Origin: Gadus chalcogrammus
Lineage: Eukaryota; Chordata; Actinopteri; Gadiformes; Gadidae
Length of the DNA stretch: 64,000 nucleotides
NCBI RefSeq assembly: GCF_026213295.1
Contig: NC_079427.1
Coordinates: 29,758,102 to 29,822,101 of the forward strand
Direction of reading: 5' to 3'
Position 1 is the stretch's first letter, and each line of letters opens with the position of its first letter. The notes under the pieces are model-generated. The model saw only the letters and a list, made by a program, of their open reading frames with translations, was not told the DNA's origin and did no database searches. The translations under genes were made by a program, and so were the position numbers. Positions 35,239 to 47,525 of the stretch are shown here, in pieces.

Positions 35239-35600
35239 TCTTCTCAATGCCGTAGACTGCTCCTTTCACTTGCATGGGCCTTCCTAACGTTCAGCTGTCA
35301 ATTATTTTTGTTTATTACACTGCTTTTCTCAATGCAGTGGAATGCTCACGTGCACCATACTGACCGCTGTCAAGGAAAGTGTTTTTGCCTCTGACTCACG
35401 TCATCTGTATCACTCTGCAGTCCGGTAACTTATCAACCCCAGCGTATTTGGTTGCTAAGCGACGTCAACGACTTTGGCAAACAATTTCTCCACTGATCAA
35501 CGCTACGAATGATAACAAATACATTGGAAAAAGACACACTGTGTGAAGTTATTCTTTCGATTTGGCAAGTAGCCATTACTAATACTACCAATACTCTTTG
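35239..35600. repeat. second copy of the same older repeat
   Basis: 35239-35420 matches the left flank of the BEL element and 35410-35570 matches its right flank, so this copy shows the flanks joined without the retrotransposon. Confidence 0.7.
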
Positions 35601-37354
35601 GCTGGGATGATGAGGCATCAGAAAATCAAGTCATTTTAGCCTGAATACATAGGTAAAAAGCACCAGAGAAGGTTGCTAGTACCATAGACAGTATCAGAAC
35701 GATAACCTGTTGAACTAAATGGATGTGGTAGGCTACACCACGGGATGCATCTGCAGACCACTGCCACATAAATAAAGGTAAGACGTGATATTTATTGGTT
35801 AAGATTTGTTGGTGCTGTGGCGAGGTCTTTTGTGTTTTTTGCACTCGAGTGGTCGGCTGTTTTAACTTGCAATTGATAGTCGGTGGAGTCAGTCTCTTGT
35901 TGACACAAAGGGACTTTTGGTCATTCTTGCTTTTCTTGAAATCTGGAATAATTGTGGGGGAGAGATCATTGGGTTTTGGTCAGAATGCCTGATGTAGGCT
36001 AGTTTTGATGGAATGCGTGTTGTGAATTGAGAACAGCCAGCTCATGGTGTGATACAGTGTTCAGCTGTGCAACAAATATTTTTTCTTTATGTTGTTAGCT
36101 TAGCCATATCATGTCACGTTGTCAACATTGGATACATGGAGCCGAACATAGTGGGTTTTATGTCCGATGCTTTTTGGAAACGTTTTCTTCATAAAACGTG
36201 CAGACAGATTTTGTATACATTTTATTCCTTAGTTATTAGCTACATGGGTATGCCGTCTTTCAGAACATTTCATTACCGGCATTAAAGAGAGAAAAAAAGA
36301 GTGCATTCTCATTGTACCCAGCACAAATGTATCTGTTAAATGTTTATCTATTTTTGTTTGACGATTTACTGCATTGTAAGTACCTCTGTGTTGTAACTGC
36401 CTTTGATACACAAGCCTATAGTTATGTAATGCTTAAAATGAAATAATTGACCTGGTTTTGTCTTTGTACTTTGTTTTGGTTCAGTGCAGTAATCTGAATG
36501 CCATTTTGATTCCTTTCTGTATAGCTTGACTGTTTACTTTTCAAAATAAAAAACCTGCATTTGTGATTAGTTGGCTGTCTTCTACTAGTTGTATGCTGTA
36601 ATGACTTAACTAAAAGTGAAGCGGTTGCAACTTTAGAATAGGGAACATGTTTGGGTTAATAAGGGTCAAAGTTCTTGTGAGCTAAATATGAACAAGATCC
36701 CACTTTAGAATAGGGAAAATATTTCAATTTTATAAGGCTTAATTAATAGTTAATACAGGTAATGTTACCACTTGTAGTTTTGCATTGTATTCCATAAGAA
36801 TAGACTATACTAATCCAGAGTAATAAATAGGGAATGACTATTCTTGTGTTATTGCCCCTTTACAAGGCCCCAATGATGCCTTGGTTAGTAGCATCATTAC
36901 TCATATCCAATAACGGCTCTATTTACAGTAATTAAACAATAATTAGGAGGTTATATTGGGGGAAATCTTAATTAATGGAATAGCAAGGGTAAAATAATAT
37001 TATACAGAATTAGGTATTAATATGTATCTAATTACTAATAAAGGGCCAGTATGTTACTAAGAGGCAAGCACCTAGTTAATGGCGAACATGTGTATCTTAA
37101 AATAAATTGTTACAGTTTTTATTTGTGGATCACATTTCATGTCACGATTAAATCACTTGTTTGTGTTTTCACTATGACGCCAGAGTTGCATTTGGTATTT
37201 ATGTGTTTCTTCTCTGAGGGCACTTTTTGTGGGTTGCAATAGCCTAGTCATCTGACATTTTATCTTTGACATTTTATCATTTTATCATTTCTTAGTTAGG
37301 GTTAACAAGATCAAGCTAAGTAAAGCTTTTTAATGCAGATATGTGCCTTAATGC
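35601..37354. other. AT-rich non-coding DNA; possible transcript end
   Basis: No domain recognised. A polyadenylation-like AATAAA at 36544-36549 follows unique-looking sequence, so a 3' UTR or long non-coding RNA is possible, but there is no other support. Confidence 0.3.
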
Positions 37355-37452
37355 CATATTGTGTGTGTGTGGGGGGGATTGGTTATGTGTTTGTGTGTGT
37401 ATGGGGGGGGGGGTTGGTTATGTGTGTGTGTGTCTGTGTGTGAAGGGGTTTG
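37355..37452. repeat. TG/G-rich low-complexity tract
   Basis: Three degenerate units of TG repeats followed by a G run and GGTTATGTG. Confidence 0.85.
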
Positions 37453-37725
37453 GTTAAAGGGTGGTTGACGCCCACTGCTGATATTTAAGAGAGTGACACT
37501 TTGATGGGAGTTTTATGATTCTTGGTAATGAGCAGACAGTTATTGCATTGTTGGGCTTTAATTGTGGCAGATTGAAATTGGTTCTTCCATAATTAGAAGC
37601 CACCTTCAAGACTCCTTTCAATTATCCTGCCCCTCGAATTCTCATCACCTAAAGCGCCACTCAACAACACACTAGAATGCACCGTAAACACACACGCAGG
37701 TGCCACACACACACTAGAATACACT

Positions 37726-37842
<117 letters not shown>

Positions 37843-38184
37843 GTGCGCAGAAGCTCGCATACCGGCACCCATACACATACATTTTACATTTAGGGCATTT
37901 AGCAGACTCTTTTATCCAAAGCGACTTACATAAGTACATTTGTCATAAGAAGTGAAACAATATATAGCTGTGAGTACAGTAAAGATGTTGATAGAGCCAA
38001 GTGCAAGTACTAGCACTCGCTAGGCTAACCCATTCCCTGTGTACAGCAATGCTAGCAGTTACTGCAGATGTTACACAATTAAGTACTATGAATAAGTGCA
38101 CCATAGATTAAGTGCGTACAATAAGTGCGTACATTAAGTGCCAGGACGTACAACATACAATGGTGGCCGGAAGGGGCTGGGTAG

Positions 38185-38921
38185 CTATGTAGAGTCGAAG
38201 TGAACTCTGTAAAGGTGAGTTTTGAGTCTTTTGCAGAAGCTGGTGAGTGACTCTGCGATCCTGACATCGGCAGGGAGCTCGTTCCACCACTGAGGTCCAA
38301 AAACAGAGAAAAGTTGTGACTTTGTTGATCGACCTTTGCTTGCTCTTAGCGATGGCGGTACCAGACGTCCAGCTGAGGTAGTTGAGCGGAGGGATCGAGC
38401 ACGGGTGTGTGACTTTACCAATGGTTTGAGGTAGGCAGGGGCAGTTCCATCGACTGCCTTGTATGCCAGTATAATCATCTTAAATCTGATGCAAGCTACT
38501 ACAGGGAGCCAGTGGAGGTCCCGGAAGCGGGGGGTCACATGAGAGAACTTTGGTAGGTTGTACAAGAGGCGCGCTGCCGCATTCTGGACGCGCTGCAAAG
38601 GTTTAATCGCAGAGGCAGGGAGTCCAGCCAGGAGCGAGTTGCAGTAGTCGACGCGGGAGATGACCAGTGATTGGACTAGAGGCTGAGTTGCTTCCCTTGT
38701 GAGGAAAGTCCGGATCCTGCGGATGTTGTAAATTGCAAATCTGCAGGATCGGGTCACCGCAGTGATGTTTGCAGTGCAGCATAACTGATTGTCTAGTACC
38801 ACACCAAGGCTTCTGGCAGTTGGAGAAGGAGATACAGTGATGTTCTCAACAGTGACCAGTAAGTCCATGTTTGGGCAATCTTTCCCTGGCATTAGGAGGA
38901 GACATTCAGATATGCGTGTTG
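38185..38921 (-). pseudogene. L2 reverse transcriptase, C-terminal third
   Basis: Resumes after the hAT insertion with ISECLLLMPGKD, then ARSLGVVLDNQL and the thumb/C-terminal stretch SRVDYCNSLLAGLPASAIKP, LQRVQNAAARLL and FRDLHWLPV, all standard for L2/CR1 proteins. It ends at a natural stop near 38185 and is open throughout. Confidence 0.92.
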
Positions 38922-39167
38922 TAGTGATGCGCTGGTCGACCCGCGAACACCCGCGGGTTACCCGTGGGTCGGGCGGGTTTGGGTTTTGATATTTATAAAA
39001 TACTGTGGTCGCGGGCGGGTTTGGGTCAAAGTCTGAAATCACTAATTCTCCATCAATGACCACCAGGGGGCAGCGTTCCACCTGCTTAATCAAATTGTTT
39101 TTCCCTATATGGTATCCGTAGTTGTTTACACCGCCAAAACCTCTTGGAGATCTCAGATGAAGAAATG

Positions 39168-40113
39168 GCTAACTTGATTAGAGAAAAGTTAAAAAATGGC
39201 GATGCAAAGGTTGTGACGAAGGTGGGCCAAAAAAGCAAGGTTTGGGAAAAATTTGGAAGTGTCGTCTTGTCCGATGACACCGTTACAGACTACGTTGTCT
39301 GAGTGTGAGATGCTGTACAAATACGACGGGCATAAAACAGGTACATCAAACCTATTTCGGCATTCATGCCGTGGGTCGGCTCCACAGCCTAACAAGCCTT
39401 CCTCCACACAAGCTCATTCAGAACAACCCTTAATGCCTGCATTCATGAAAAACAAGGTTCCACTCACAGCAAAATCTAAACTTGTGGATGACTTTGTAGC
39501 ATTCTGCTGCTCGGACCTACTTCCGTTTGATGTTGTCTCTAGAAAGGGATTTACTCGTGTGGCACAAGGGCTTATAAATGTCGGTGCACGGTTTGGATCA
39601 GTAGACGTAGACTCTGTCCTCCCTCACCGACAAACAATTTGCGACAGGGCCAAAAAGCAGGCCAGGAAAGAAAAGGAGAGCCTAATCGAGCTGATTAAAA
39701 AGGCCATGAAAAATGGAATAGGAATCACAACAGACATGTGGACTGACAGATCGTACACAGTACTAACATGTCACTTTGTTACTGAAGATTGGAAACTTTT
39801 CAGTCGAGTGATTTCCACCTTAGAATTTGACCATGCGCTCAGAAAAACGTCCCCCGACATACAAGAACAGATTACCAAAGAACTTCTTGAAGTTGGCATT
39901 TCCCCTGACAACATGTCAAATGTTGTCTTTGTAAGTGACCAGGGCCCCAACATTAAGGCCGCACTCAAGAATTTGAATTGGACACCCTGCGCAGCGCACG
40001 TACTCAACACTGTTCTAAAGCACACATTCGAAGAAAGGGACGCACCAGATTGTATGGGCGAAGTGACTGACCAGATTATTCAGTGCAAGCATCTGGTTGC
40101 TTACCTTGCATAA
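39168..40113 (+). pseudogene. hAT transposase, N-terminal half
   Basis: From Met at 39168 the BED-type finger begins (KVWEKFGSVVLSDDTVTDYV); a one-base change near 39298 shifts the frame in the middle of the finger, which finishes as KYDGHKTGTSNLFRHSC. The catalytic domain follows: GIGITTDMWTD with the first Asp, then VFVSDQGPNIKAAL with the second, then WTPCAAHVLNTVL. It is cut at about 40113 by the LINE insertion and resumes at 44226. These motifs are of the Ac/Hermes-like hAT type. Confidence 0.9.
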
Positions 40114-40129
40114 AACACAAAACAAGCCA

Positions 40130-41239
40130 GTCCATATCCCAATGTATAAGAGTGATAGCGATTTATCTGAAGCATTGAACACTTTTTTTTCACGTTTTGA
40201 TATTCATGACTTTTCAGATGAACATAAGAAATTAACTGAGGAGCAAGCTCTGGTAAAGTCCACACCATTCTCAATTACACAAGAAGATGTTAGGTCAGTA
40301 TTTAAGAGAAATAAGGTCAATAAAAGTCCGGGTCCAGGTGGCATTACTGGGAGATTGTTAAAGTGCTGTTCAGAACAGCTCTGCGGGGTGTTCACTGATA
40401 TTTTTGAGATGTCCTTGGAACAGAGAAGGGTCCCAAAGGCATGGAAGGAGTCCATTATTGTTCCAGTGGCAAAGAGCAACACTACAGAGAGTTTAAATGA
40501 CTTCAGGCCAGTGGCATTGACCTCACTGGTCATGAAGTAATTTGAAAAGATTGTGAAGTGTCTTTTGTTGTTAAGGGTGGGTGAGGCCCTGGACCCAAGG
40601 CAATTTGCATACAGGGCTAGAAGAGGGGTGGAGGATGCCCAGATTACACTACTAAATCTCCTGTACAGCCATCTAGATGGTCCGGGCACACACGCCAGGC
40701 TGTTTTTAGATTTTTCTTCTGCTTTTAATACTATCCAGCCACATGTTTTAGTTAGTAAACTACTATCACAATTTAATCTTGAGAGTAATCTTGTGAGCTG
40801 GATTATGGATTTCTTAACTAACAGAACACAACGAGTAAAGGTAAATGGTTGTCTCTCGGAAAGGCGTGTCTCTTCCACTGGTTCTCCCCAGGGTTGTGTA
40901 CTTTCCCCTCTACTGTATATCCTCTACACTAATGACTGTAGAAGTCAGCATATAAATAGACACATCCTGAAATTTGCTGATGACACAGTTATTGTTAGTT
41001 TACTGCATAAGCATGAATCTCAGCATGGGCCAGTGGTTGATGAGTTTGTCAGTTGGTGTGACAAGTCTTTTCTTCAGCTTAACATCTCAAAGACAAAAAA
41101 TATGGCCATTGATTTTAGAAGAAACCAATCTTGTTCTCCATCACCTACATACATAAATGTAAACTGCATAGAGATGGTTGACCAGTATAAATATCTGGGA
41201 ACAATGATAGCCAATAAACTCAAATTTGACGTTAATACT
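40130..41239 (+). pseudogene. Rex1-like reverse transcriptase, N-terminal part
   Basis: NKSPGPGGITGRLLK and LNDFRPVALTSLVMK belong to the fingers; a TAA stop at 40538-40540 breaks the frame just before FEKIV. The palm follows: LFLDFSSAFNTIQPH (first Asp), GSPQGCVLSPLLY and KFADDTVIVSLL (catalytic Asp pair intact). The protein is cut after KLKFDVNT by the second LINE and resumes at 43614. Confidence 0.9.
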
Positions 41240-43601
41240 TCTTCTTCTTCTTTCGTGTAATTTCCTTTGGAACCATCACACAGGGATTGCTACATTCAGC
41301 AGCCAGTTCAGTGTCCCTCCGTCCAGCTGTACCAGGCCTCTATGGCCATGTGGGGCGCCAAAGGTCGGGCACTCGTTGATTATGTGTGAGACCGTCTGGG
41401 TAGCCCCACATTGGCAGGTGCCTGAGGGGCTTGATCCGGTCATTTTCTGGAAGGACTGGGTTCTCCCCCAGCCTGTTCGGAGGCGGTTGAGCCGAACCCA
41501 TTCTTTCCGCGGGAGTGTATGTCCAGGTGGTGTTGGTGAAGGGGTGGCGACGAAGGCGTGCAGGTTGGTGTTTGCGTCCTTCCATTCTTCTTGCCACCTC
41601 AAGTCCATCCATGTCTCAGAGACAGGGCCAGACCTTAAGAGATCCGCTGCTCTAGTGGCGAAGTGTTGCCTCGTGATCCTTTGGGGTGTGTTCTGCGGTG
41701 CTGGGATGATGTTATTTCCGCCAGGCTGGAGTGCCTTCTCCGCAAGCTTGAGGATCTGGAAGTCGCGCCTTACTTTTGGTGGATGGACTCCAGATAGTAC
41801 AGGTAGCATCTCTCTTGGAGTTGGTTTCATGGTGCCTGAGATGATGCGCATAGCTTCGTTGAGGACAACATCGACTGATTTGGTGTGGACACTGTGAGAC
41901 CAGGCTGCTGCGGCATACTCAGCAGTGGAATACAGCAGTGGAATAGAAGTGCGAGGACTGATGTGCGCAGTGTTTTAAAACTGGCTCCCCAGTCTAGGCC
42001 GCAGAGTTTCCTTATTAGGTTGACGCGCTTGGATGTTTTGTTTGCAGCGTTCTTCAGGTGAGGCCCAAAGGTTAAGCTGCGATCAAGGGTGACACCCAGA
42101 TAGACAGGTGCAGAGTCGAATCTTAACTTCTTGCCCTCCATTCTCACTTCTAGCTCCTTTTTGGCAAGTCGGTGGTACAGGTGGTAGACCGAACAGACAG
42201 TCTTTGACTCGCTTACTTTCAGGTGCCAGAGGCGGAAGTAGTTGCAGAGAGTAGAGATGTCAGCCTCTAGGATGCTCTGGATCTCCTCATATGTTTTGGC
42301 TTGGGCTGCAATTGCGCTGTCGTCCGCATAGAGGTACTTTAGTGAAGAGGTGGCGGGATAGTCCGCAGTGTAGATGTTAAAGAGAATGGGAGCAAGCACA
42401 GATCCCTGTGGTAAGCCATTTCGGAGCTGGAGATTTCTACTTTTTCTACTTCAAGCTCACCGCTTGAGGTCGTAACATAGAATGATCGGTTCTGGAGCAT
42501 AAGCATAATAAACTTCACAAGCTTCACGTCAGGGATCATTTGTAGTAGCTTAAAATAAAGACCACGGTGCCACACGGTGTCATAGGCAGCTGTGAGGTCG
42601 ATGTAGGCAACTCCAACCTTCGCTTTCTTCTGAAACGCTCCTTCTATGTCATTGACTAATCTGACTATTTGATCTGTCGTTGAACTTCCTTTGCGGAATC
42701 CTGCCTGGGCTTGTGGGAGGTTTGCCTCCACGATGTCATTGATACGCGCCAGGATTATTCTCTCCATCAACTTGTATGGTATACAGAGCAATGAGATTGG
42801 CCTGTAGCTCTTCGGATCTTCAGCAGATTTCTTGGGTTTGAGGATAGCAGCCACATGGGCCTTTCTCCAGATAGCAGGGATGGTTAGGGTTGACAGGCAG
42901 TTTGAGAGGAACAGGCGTAGCCTGTTAAGAGCATGGAACCCCAAGTGCTTGAGGAATTCTGTGTGGACCAAGTCTTTCCCAGGAGCTTTGCCGTTTTTCA
43001 GGCACATGATAGCGTCCATAAGTTGTTCTATGGTAACTGGTCCAGAGAGGTCAGATGAGGCATGTTGTGATGCAGTGGCTTCTCTTATTCCCCTATTAAC
43101 CTCTTAGGTGTGGCGCTTGGCATCGGCACTCTTGTCTCCCCATTTCCCATTTTCCACAAGCACTGTTGCGATAGAGTTTGCAGTTACGAGATATGGCTTG
43201 GGTTTGCTGCTTTGCCCTGAGAGGTGGTTGATTGTACTCCATGCCTTCCGGCTTGAGTGGGTAAAGTCGATTGATGTGACGGTTTCCTCCCAGCGTGCTT
43301 GCCTCTTTTCTCCAAGAATCTGCATGAGGTGGTCGCTTTTTGATTTTGGTTTCTCCTCGACACTAGCGGCGTTATAGGCTTGGAAGGCTGCCTCACACTC
43401 ACTGTCCCAGCAGGGGATATAGCTGTTACGTCTGCCCCGGGGAATGGAGGTCTTAGCGGCTGAGTTGAGCGTTGATGTAAAGGCCTTGTAGGTCTCAGAT
43501 GCTGGCCGCGAGGGGTCTGGGAGTTCGGAGGATAGCGAATCGACTACGGTAGTAAATTTGCTCCAATTGGTTTTGCGGAAGTTCCATCTCTTTTTCCCAA
43601 G
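41240..43601 (-). mobile_element. Jockey-group LINE inside the Rex1-like LINE
   Basis: GACGTTAATACT is duplicated exactly on both sides (41228-41239 and 43602-43613), a 12-bp target-primed duplication. On the minus strand the element runs from a truncated 5' end at 43601 to a 3' end of TTACACGAAAG followed by AGA triplets at 41240-41252. The host Rex1 reading frame is continuous across the insertion. Confidence 0.95.
41276..43600 (-). pseudogene. Jockey-group reverse transcriptase, frameshifted
   Basis: Four frames in order: 43600-43104 (linker, with RKAWSTINHLSGQSSKPKPY), 43019-42430 (fingers and palm: NGKAPGKDLVHTEFLK, YRPISLLCIPYKLMERII, AYIDLTAAYDTVWH with the first catalytic Asp), 42399-41870 (YLYADDSAIAAQ with the Asp pair, then YLGVTLDRSL), and 41851-41276 (C-terminal tail with CQCGATQTVSHIINEC, a Cys/His cluster). 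Breaks near 43020-43104, 42415 and 41860-41930. Clade within the Jockey superfamily is uncertain; the closest relative in this window is the LINE at 62576-64000. Confidence 0.87.
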
Positions 43602-44069
43602 GACGTTAATACTGATACTATTTGCAAGAAGGGGCAACAAAGATTGTACTTCCTTCGGAAGCTTAACTCCTTCAATGTCGATAAGGTTATGTTGTCTTTA
43701 TTTTATAAATCTTTTATAGAATCTGTTCTCACTTTTTCTTTTATTGCCTGGTATGGGGGCATCAGCCTTAGGGACAAAAACAACCTCAGCCATATTGTGA
43801 AGGTGGCTGGGAAGTTGATTGGCTGTCCACAAGTATCCTTGCTGAACATTTATGAGAAGCAGGTTACTAAGAAAGCATTGTCTATATTGGACTGTAAAAA
43901 TCACCCCCTTCATTGTTCATTTGAGGCCCTTCCCTCAGGCCGGAGACTAAGAGTCCCTCTTTCCAAGTCCAATAGGTCAAATAACTCTTTTATTCCTAGC
44001 GCAATTCGTTTGCTAAATTTGCACAATTCTTTGCACATACTTGTAAATGTATTTGAATCAGATGACTAG
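43602..44069 (+). pseudogene. Rex1-like reverse transcriptase, C-terminal part
   Basis: Continues with LYFLRKLNSFNVDKVMLSLF, FIESVLTFSFIAWYGG, ALPSGRRLRVPL and SFIPSAIRLLN to a stop at 44067-44069. No break in this part. Confidence 0.9.
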
Positions 44070-44225
44070 ATAAGTATGACAGTTTTTTAACTTATTAGCC
44101 CGTGTCTATCTCCTTGTTGTGTGTCCTTGTGTATATTGTGTTTTTATGTTTTTATGTGTACCTGACTGCAAGACAAGTTTCCCTTTTTGGGACAATAAAG
44201 TTAAACTGAACTGAACTGAACTGAA

Positions 44226-44697
44226 CAAGGTGGAATAGTAAGGAAGAGATGATGAACTCAATCGCGAGGCAACACAGTGAGTTTCGACGACTGCTTGAAG
44301 AAAAGGGTCAAGAACACCGCTTCGACGGCATACAGGTGGAGGTCCTCAATGCAGTTGGCGAATTCTTGACCCCCTTCAAACATGCCTCAGAGGATATGGA
44401 GGGAGACCAATATCCAACTATCAACACAGTTTTGTTGTGGTACCACAGGCTGCGACACTGTTAGTCTAGGTACAGCGACCCATTGTACATGCAACACATC
44501 CGCAGACGTGCCGGAGAGCTCTTGAGCGAGAACATGATCATCTCCCCTATCCATAAAATTGCCGCTTTCCTCTCCCCGCATTTTAAGACCCTAAAGATGC
44601 ACTCGCCAGATGAGAGCTTGGCAGTCCAAGTGGAAGCAAGGAGACAACAGCCCTCATTCCAAATCTGCAGGTTCAGTCTGCGCAAAGTACAAGTCAA
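44226..44697 (+). pseudogene. hAT transposase, middle part after the LINE
   Basis: WNSKEEMMNSIARQHSEFRR, LNAVGEFLTPFKHASEDMEG and TINTVLLWYHRLRH are typical of the hAT insertion domain. A TAG at 44462-44464 interrupts. Then MQHIRRRAGELLSENM and AAFLSPHFKTLKM lead to a splice-donor-like AAG/GTAAAT at 44700. Confidence 0.87.
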
Positions 44698-44789
44698 GGT
44701 AAATTGAAGCCTCAGTGTAGCTTCCAGTCATATTACCAAAATTAAATTGCCTATAAATTGGAGGATTTCTGTATATAATAATAATAATA

Positions 44790-45640
44790 ACTAGAACTGC
44801 AAGCAGTTATGCAGGGGTCCAAGAAGTGTGCATTTCGCCGGCACAACGCGACAAGAAATGTGCGTTTCGCCGGCACAACGCAAAGCATGTGTTTAAAACG
44901 CTACCCTGAACCTGTGGATACAAAGTATTTGACTGTGGTAGGAGTAGCGAGAAGTCAGTGTAGCGTTTTCGCGGCAAAATTTTGTAGAAGATATACAATT
45001 TCCTCGTTTATTGCGCCCCCTAATGGCGAAATGTTTATCGAACGACAGGAAGGTTAGCACCAACATTTGTGTAAAATTTGGACTCGATCCGATGTCTAAT
45101 TTTGGATTTATTTGGATTTTTGATATTCCACGTCTAATTTAGCAAATAAACCAATATTCAAAACGCTACTGTTTCGTCGTCGAAGGTCGGATCAAAAAAC
45201 TGTTAATGATTTCTTTGCGTGTGCGTCTGAAGATGTCGTGTGCAAAGTTTGGTGTCGATCGGTCAAGAAATGTGCGAGGAGTAGCGAAAAAACAGTTTTG
45301 CGGTTTTCGCGATTTAGCGAAAAATATTCATAGACGCAAATGGGCGTGGCCTAGGCCAAAAGATGCAGCAGACTCCCAGAGTCAGTTTTTGGACTCTGGG
45401 AGGTTCGGTGTGGGAGTTATAGCCCCAAACGCGTATTCCTTGGTATAGCGCCACCTAGGGACCGGCGTGTCTGGATTTTGTTATCTGAGTAGCGGTGCCG
45501 GACCTGGTTCTAGTCATGTAATTGGCGCGTGTGCACCATTTACGGTTTGGGCTGTGGTACCACTTCTAAGGCGTACGAAATAATAATAATAATAATCCTT
45601 ACAAAAACAATAGGGATCCAACCTGTTGGCTTGGACCCCT
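44790..45640. repeat. dispersed repeat with inverted GGGTCC/GGACCC ends, in a hAT intron
   Basis: Begins CTAGAACTGCAAGCAG with GGGGTCCAAG close by, and ends GGCTTGGACCCC. It is flanked by AATAATAATAAC-type DNA on both sides (44780-44791, 45640-45651), either a target duplication or pre-existing simple repeat. An internal block (GTGCGTTTCGCCGGCACAAC) is tandemly doubled at 44828-44880. No coding potential. Class unknown. Confidence 0.65.
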
Positions 45641-45671
45641 AATAATAATAACACCCCTTTCACATTTTAGC

Positions 45672-46198
45672 AGCGGACGGGACAAGTGCAACAGAGAGGG
45701 AAGAAGTAGAAGGTAGGCCCAACCTGCAAGATGACAGCCACAAAAGGCTGTGAATTATGTGAACTGTTTCACACAGTTTTAATTGCAAACCTTGACTGCA
45801 TGTTTATAGCCTACTTGACTTTATTTAAATTCAGACGTGCCTTGTTCTTTTTGACAGAAAATCTACTGAAAAAGCACAGAATGTTCCAGGAATGGGAAGT
45901 CACTCCAGACCTTATTGAGGCGGATGAAATACAGCGCTATATGCTGTCACATTTGAGTCTTGAGGACTGCACAGAAGACGTCCTTGGATTTTGGAGGGAT
46001 CACTGTCACTATTTCCCTCTCCTCTCGATGTTGGCAAGAGCGGTGCTTTGCGTTCCTGCAACCAGCGCATCAAGCAAGCGCGCTTTCAGTTCAGCAGGTC
46101 GCGTGCTGGAAGCGTGTTGCAATAGGCTAAACCCCGGCACCGTGGATGCCATCCTCTTTATCCACACTGCTTCCAAACAGCGGTCATGTGTACAGTAG
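45672..46198 (+). pseudogene. hAT transposase C-terminal exons with dimerisation domain
   Basis: A small exon (45672-45712) follows an acceptor-like TTTTAG. A longer exon starts after TTTTGACAG at 45857 and reads TPDLIEADEIQRYMLSHLSL, FWRDHCHYFPLLSMLARAVL, VPATSASSKRAFSSAGRVL. This is the hAT C-terminal dimerisation domain, including the conserved W and the SSA.SER-like motif (here ASSKRAFSSAG). It is open to a stop at 46196. Confidence 0.9.
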
Positions 46199-47225
46199 CC
46201 CTTAGTTCAATTTTGAGTTTTAAATTTGTAGCATTCACACCGCAATACCTAATTGTTTTAGTTCCCTCTATTGTGTGTCAGTTAAGGTTTTTGCAGACAT
46301 AGGTTCATTGTTATTATTGTTATTATAAAGCTGCGGCTAATCAGCTCTGAATTATCTGTAAATTAAAACTTCCTTTCAGTTTTTGATTGACAACTGATCT
46401 CATCTCATTTTGTTTAAGTGTGTTTCATGATTTTCTCTTTATTTCATATAAATCCGTATACCGTAGGCCTATTGGTCCGAATATAAACACAAACCCCATT
46501 GTAAGATGACCTATATTTGGAAAAAAGATTTGAACACCAGATCTTGTTTTTATAAATAAATAAATTGTATTTATTGAAATAATGTACGAAAATAAAAAGG
46601 CATAGAATATAACACTGCATTGCCACTAAACAGTAGTGCAAATAGGCCGAACTGATGTGTCCACCAAAGGCTTTTCCTCACACTCCTCTGCCCCGCTGTG
46701 TTCGCTCTGGCTGTGGTCGGTCCGCACTGTTTCGGCCCGTGGCAAAGCAAGTCATCCTCGCTGCTGTCCAAGGCATTTTGAGACGCAGCATTTATTTAAT
46801 GCTCATATGACCTAGTGCTGAAATAAAAAATTATCTGAAAAAGTGTGAGGGGGAGCGGTGGTGCGCTAAACTTGTTCTGTGAGCAGCTGGATGTGAACAA
46901 TGGTAGATTTTCGACTGTGCGCGCATGTACAATATTGCATTGGTGTAATCGAGCTGCGCTGCTATATTTTTTTTTTATCAATGTAGCGAGTTGCGAGTCA
47001 AGTGCAGGACAAGCTTTTTTTTTCCAGCACCCCCTGCTGAGAATACGTTCCCGCGGCTATGGTTCCATTGCAATATGGACTCACTGCCTTTTTTTTTTTT
47101 TCTCGGGTTGGGTCGGGTTTGGATCATTATCGGCGCATATTTTTGCGGGCTGGGCGGGGCGGTTCAGATCTCCTAACGGGTTGGGATGGGGCGGGTGTTA
47201 AAAAAACCTGACCCGCGCATCGCTA
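46199..47225. other. 3' non-coding end of the hAT element
   Basis: AT-rich DNA, then G-rich subterminal repeats and the right terminal inverted repeat. AACAGTAGTGCAA at 46630 region also occurs at 31879 in the other hAT element, hinting at kinship. No gene. Confidence 0.6.
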
Positions 47226-47525
47226 GCGTGTTGCTATCAGGGCTTTGTCAGATGAGGGGAAAGAGAGAAATAGCTCAGTGTCGTCAGGATAGCAGTGATA
47301 GGAAAAAACATGTGATGTAATTACAGAGCCCAGGGATCTGGTATAGAGGGTGAACAGAGGAGGCCCCAGTACCGAGCCTTGAGGGACACCAGTTTCGAGC
47401 GCGCAAGGTTTGGACAAGGAGCCATTCCATGTTACCTGATAAATGTGATTCGTCACGTAGGATGTGAACCAGGAAAGAGCAGATTCAGCAATGCCAAGTT
47501 CAGCGAGAGTGGCAAGGAGGATCTG
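47226..47525 (-). pseudogene. L2 reverse transcriptase, central segment
   Basis: Between the two insertions: LLATLAELGIAESALSWFTS, GVPQGSVLGPPLF and the catalytic box CYPDDTELFLSFP (YPDD where YADD is usual). The left boundary joins 38921 across the hAT and the right boundary joins 48860 across the Harbinger element. Confidence 0.93.

Larger units (their letters stand above)
40114..44222 (+). mobile_element. Rex1-like LINE, 5'-truncated, inside the hAT gene
   Basis: Encodes most of a reverse transcriptase and ends in a 3' tail of ACTGA units at 44204-44225, preceded by the AATAAAG motif typical of this group. The 5' end falls inside the pre-RT region. A second LINE interrupts it at 41240-43601. 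ACAAG follows both boundaries (40121 region and 44223-44227) and could be a short target duplication, but this is weak. Confidence 0.85.
38922..47225 (+). mobile_element. hAT transposon inside the L2 LINE, itself carrying LINEs
   Basis: The ends TAGTGATGCG and (reverse complement of the right end) TAGCGATGCG are inverted. Subterminal regions hold many GGGCGGGTTTGGG and GGGTTGGG motifs, likely transposase-binding repeats. GCGTGTTG is duplicated exactly (38914-38921 and 47226-47233). Without inserts the element would be about 3.5 kb. It encodes a multi-exon hAT transposase on the plus strand, broken by a Rex1-like LINE. Confidence 0.93.

Noticed and set aside
36540..36560. Polyadenylation site of a host gene
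   Set aside because: AATAAA alone in AT-rich DNA is expected by chance; no upstream coding exon was found.
40113..44227. Firm target duplication ACAAG for the Rex1-like LINE
   Set aside because: Only five bases match and the hAT reading frame does not resume cleanly at them; some host sequence may have been lost.
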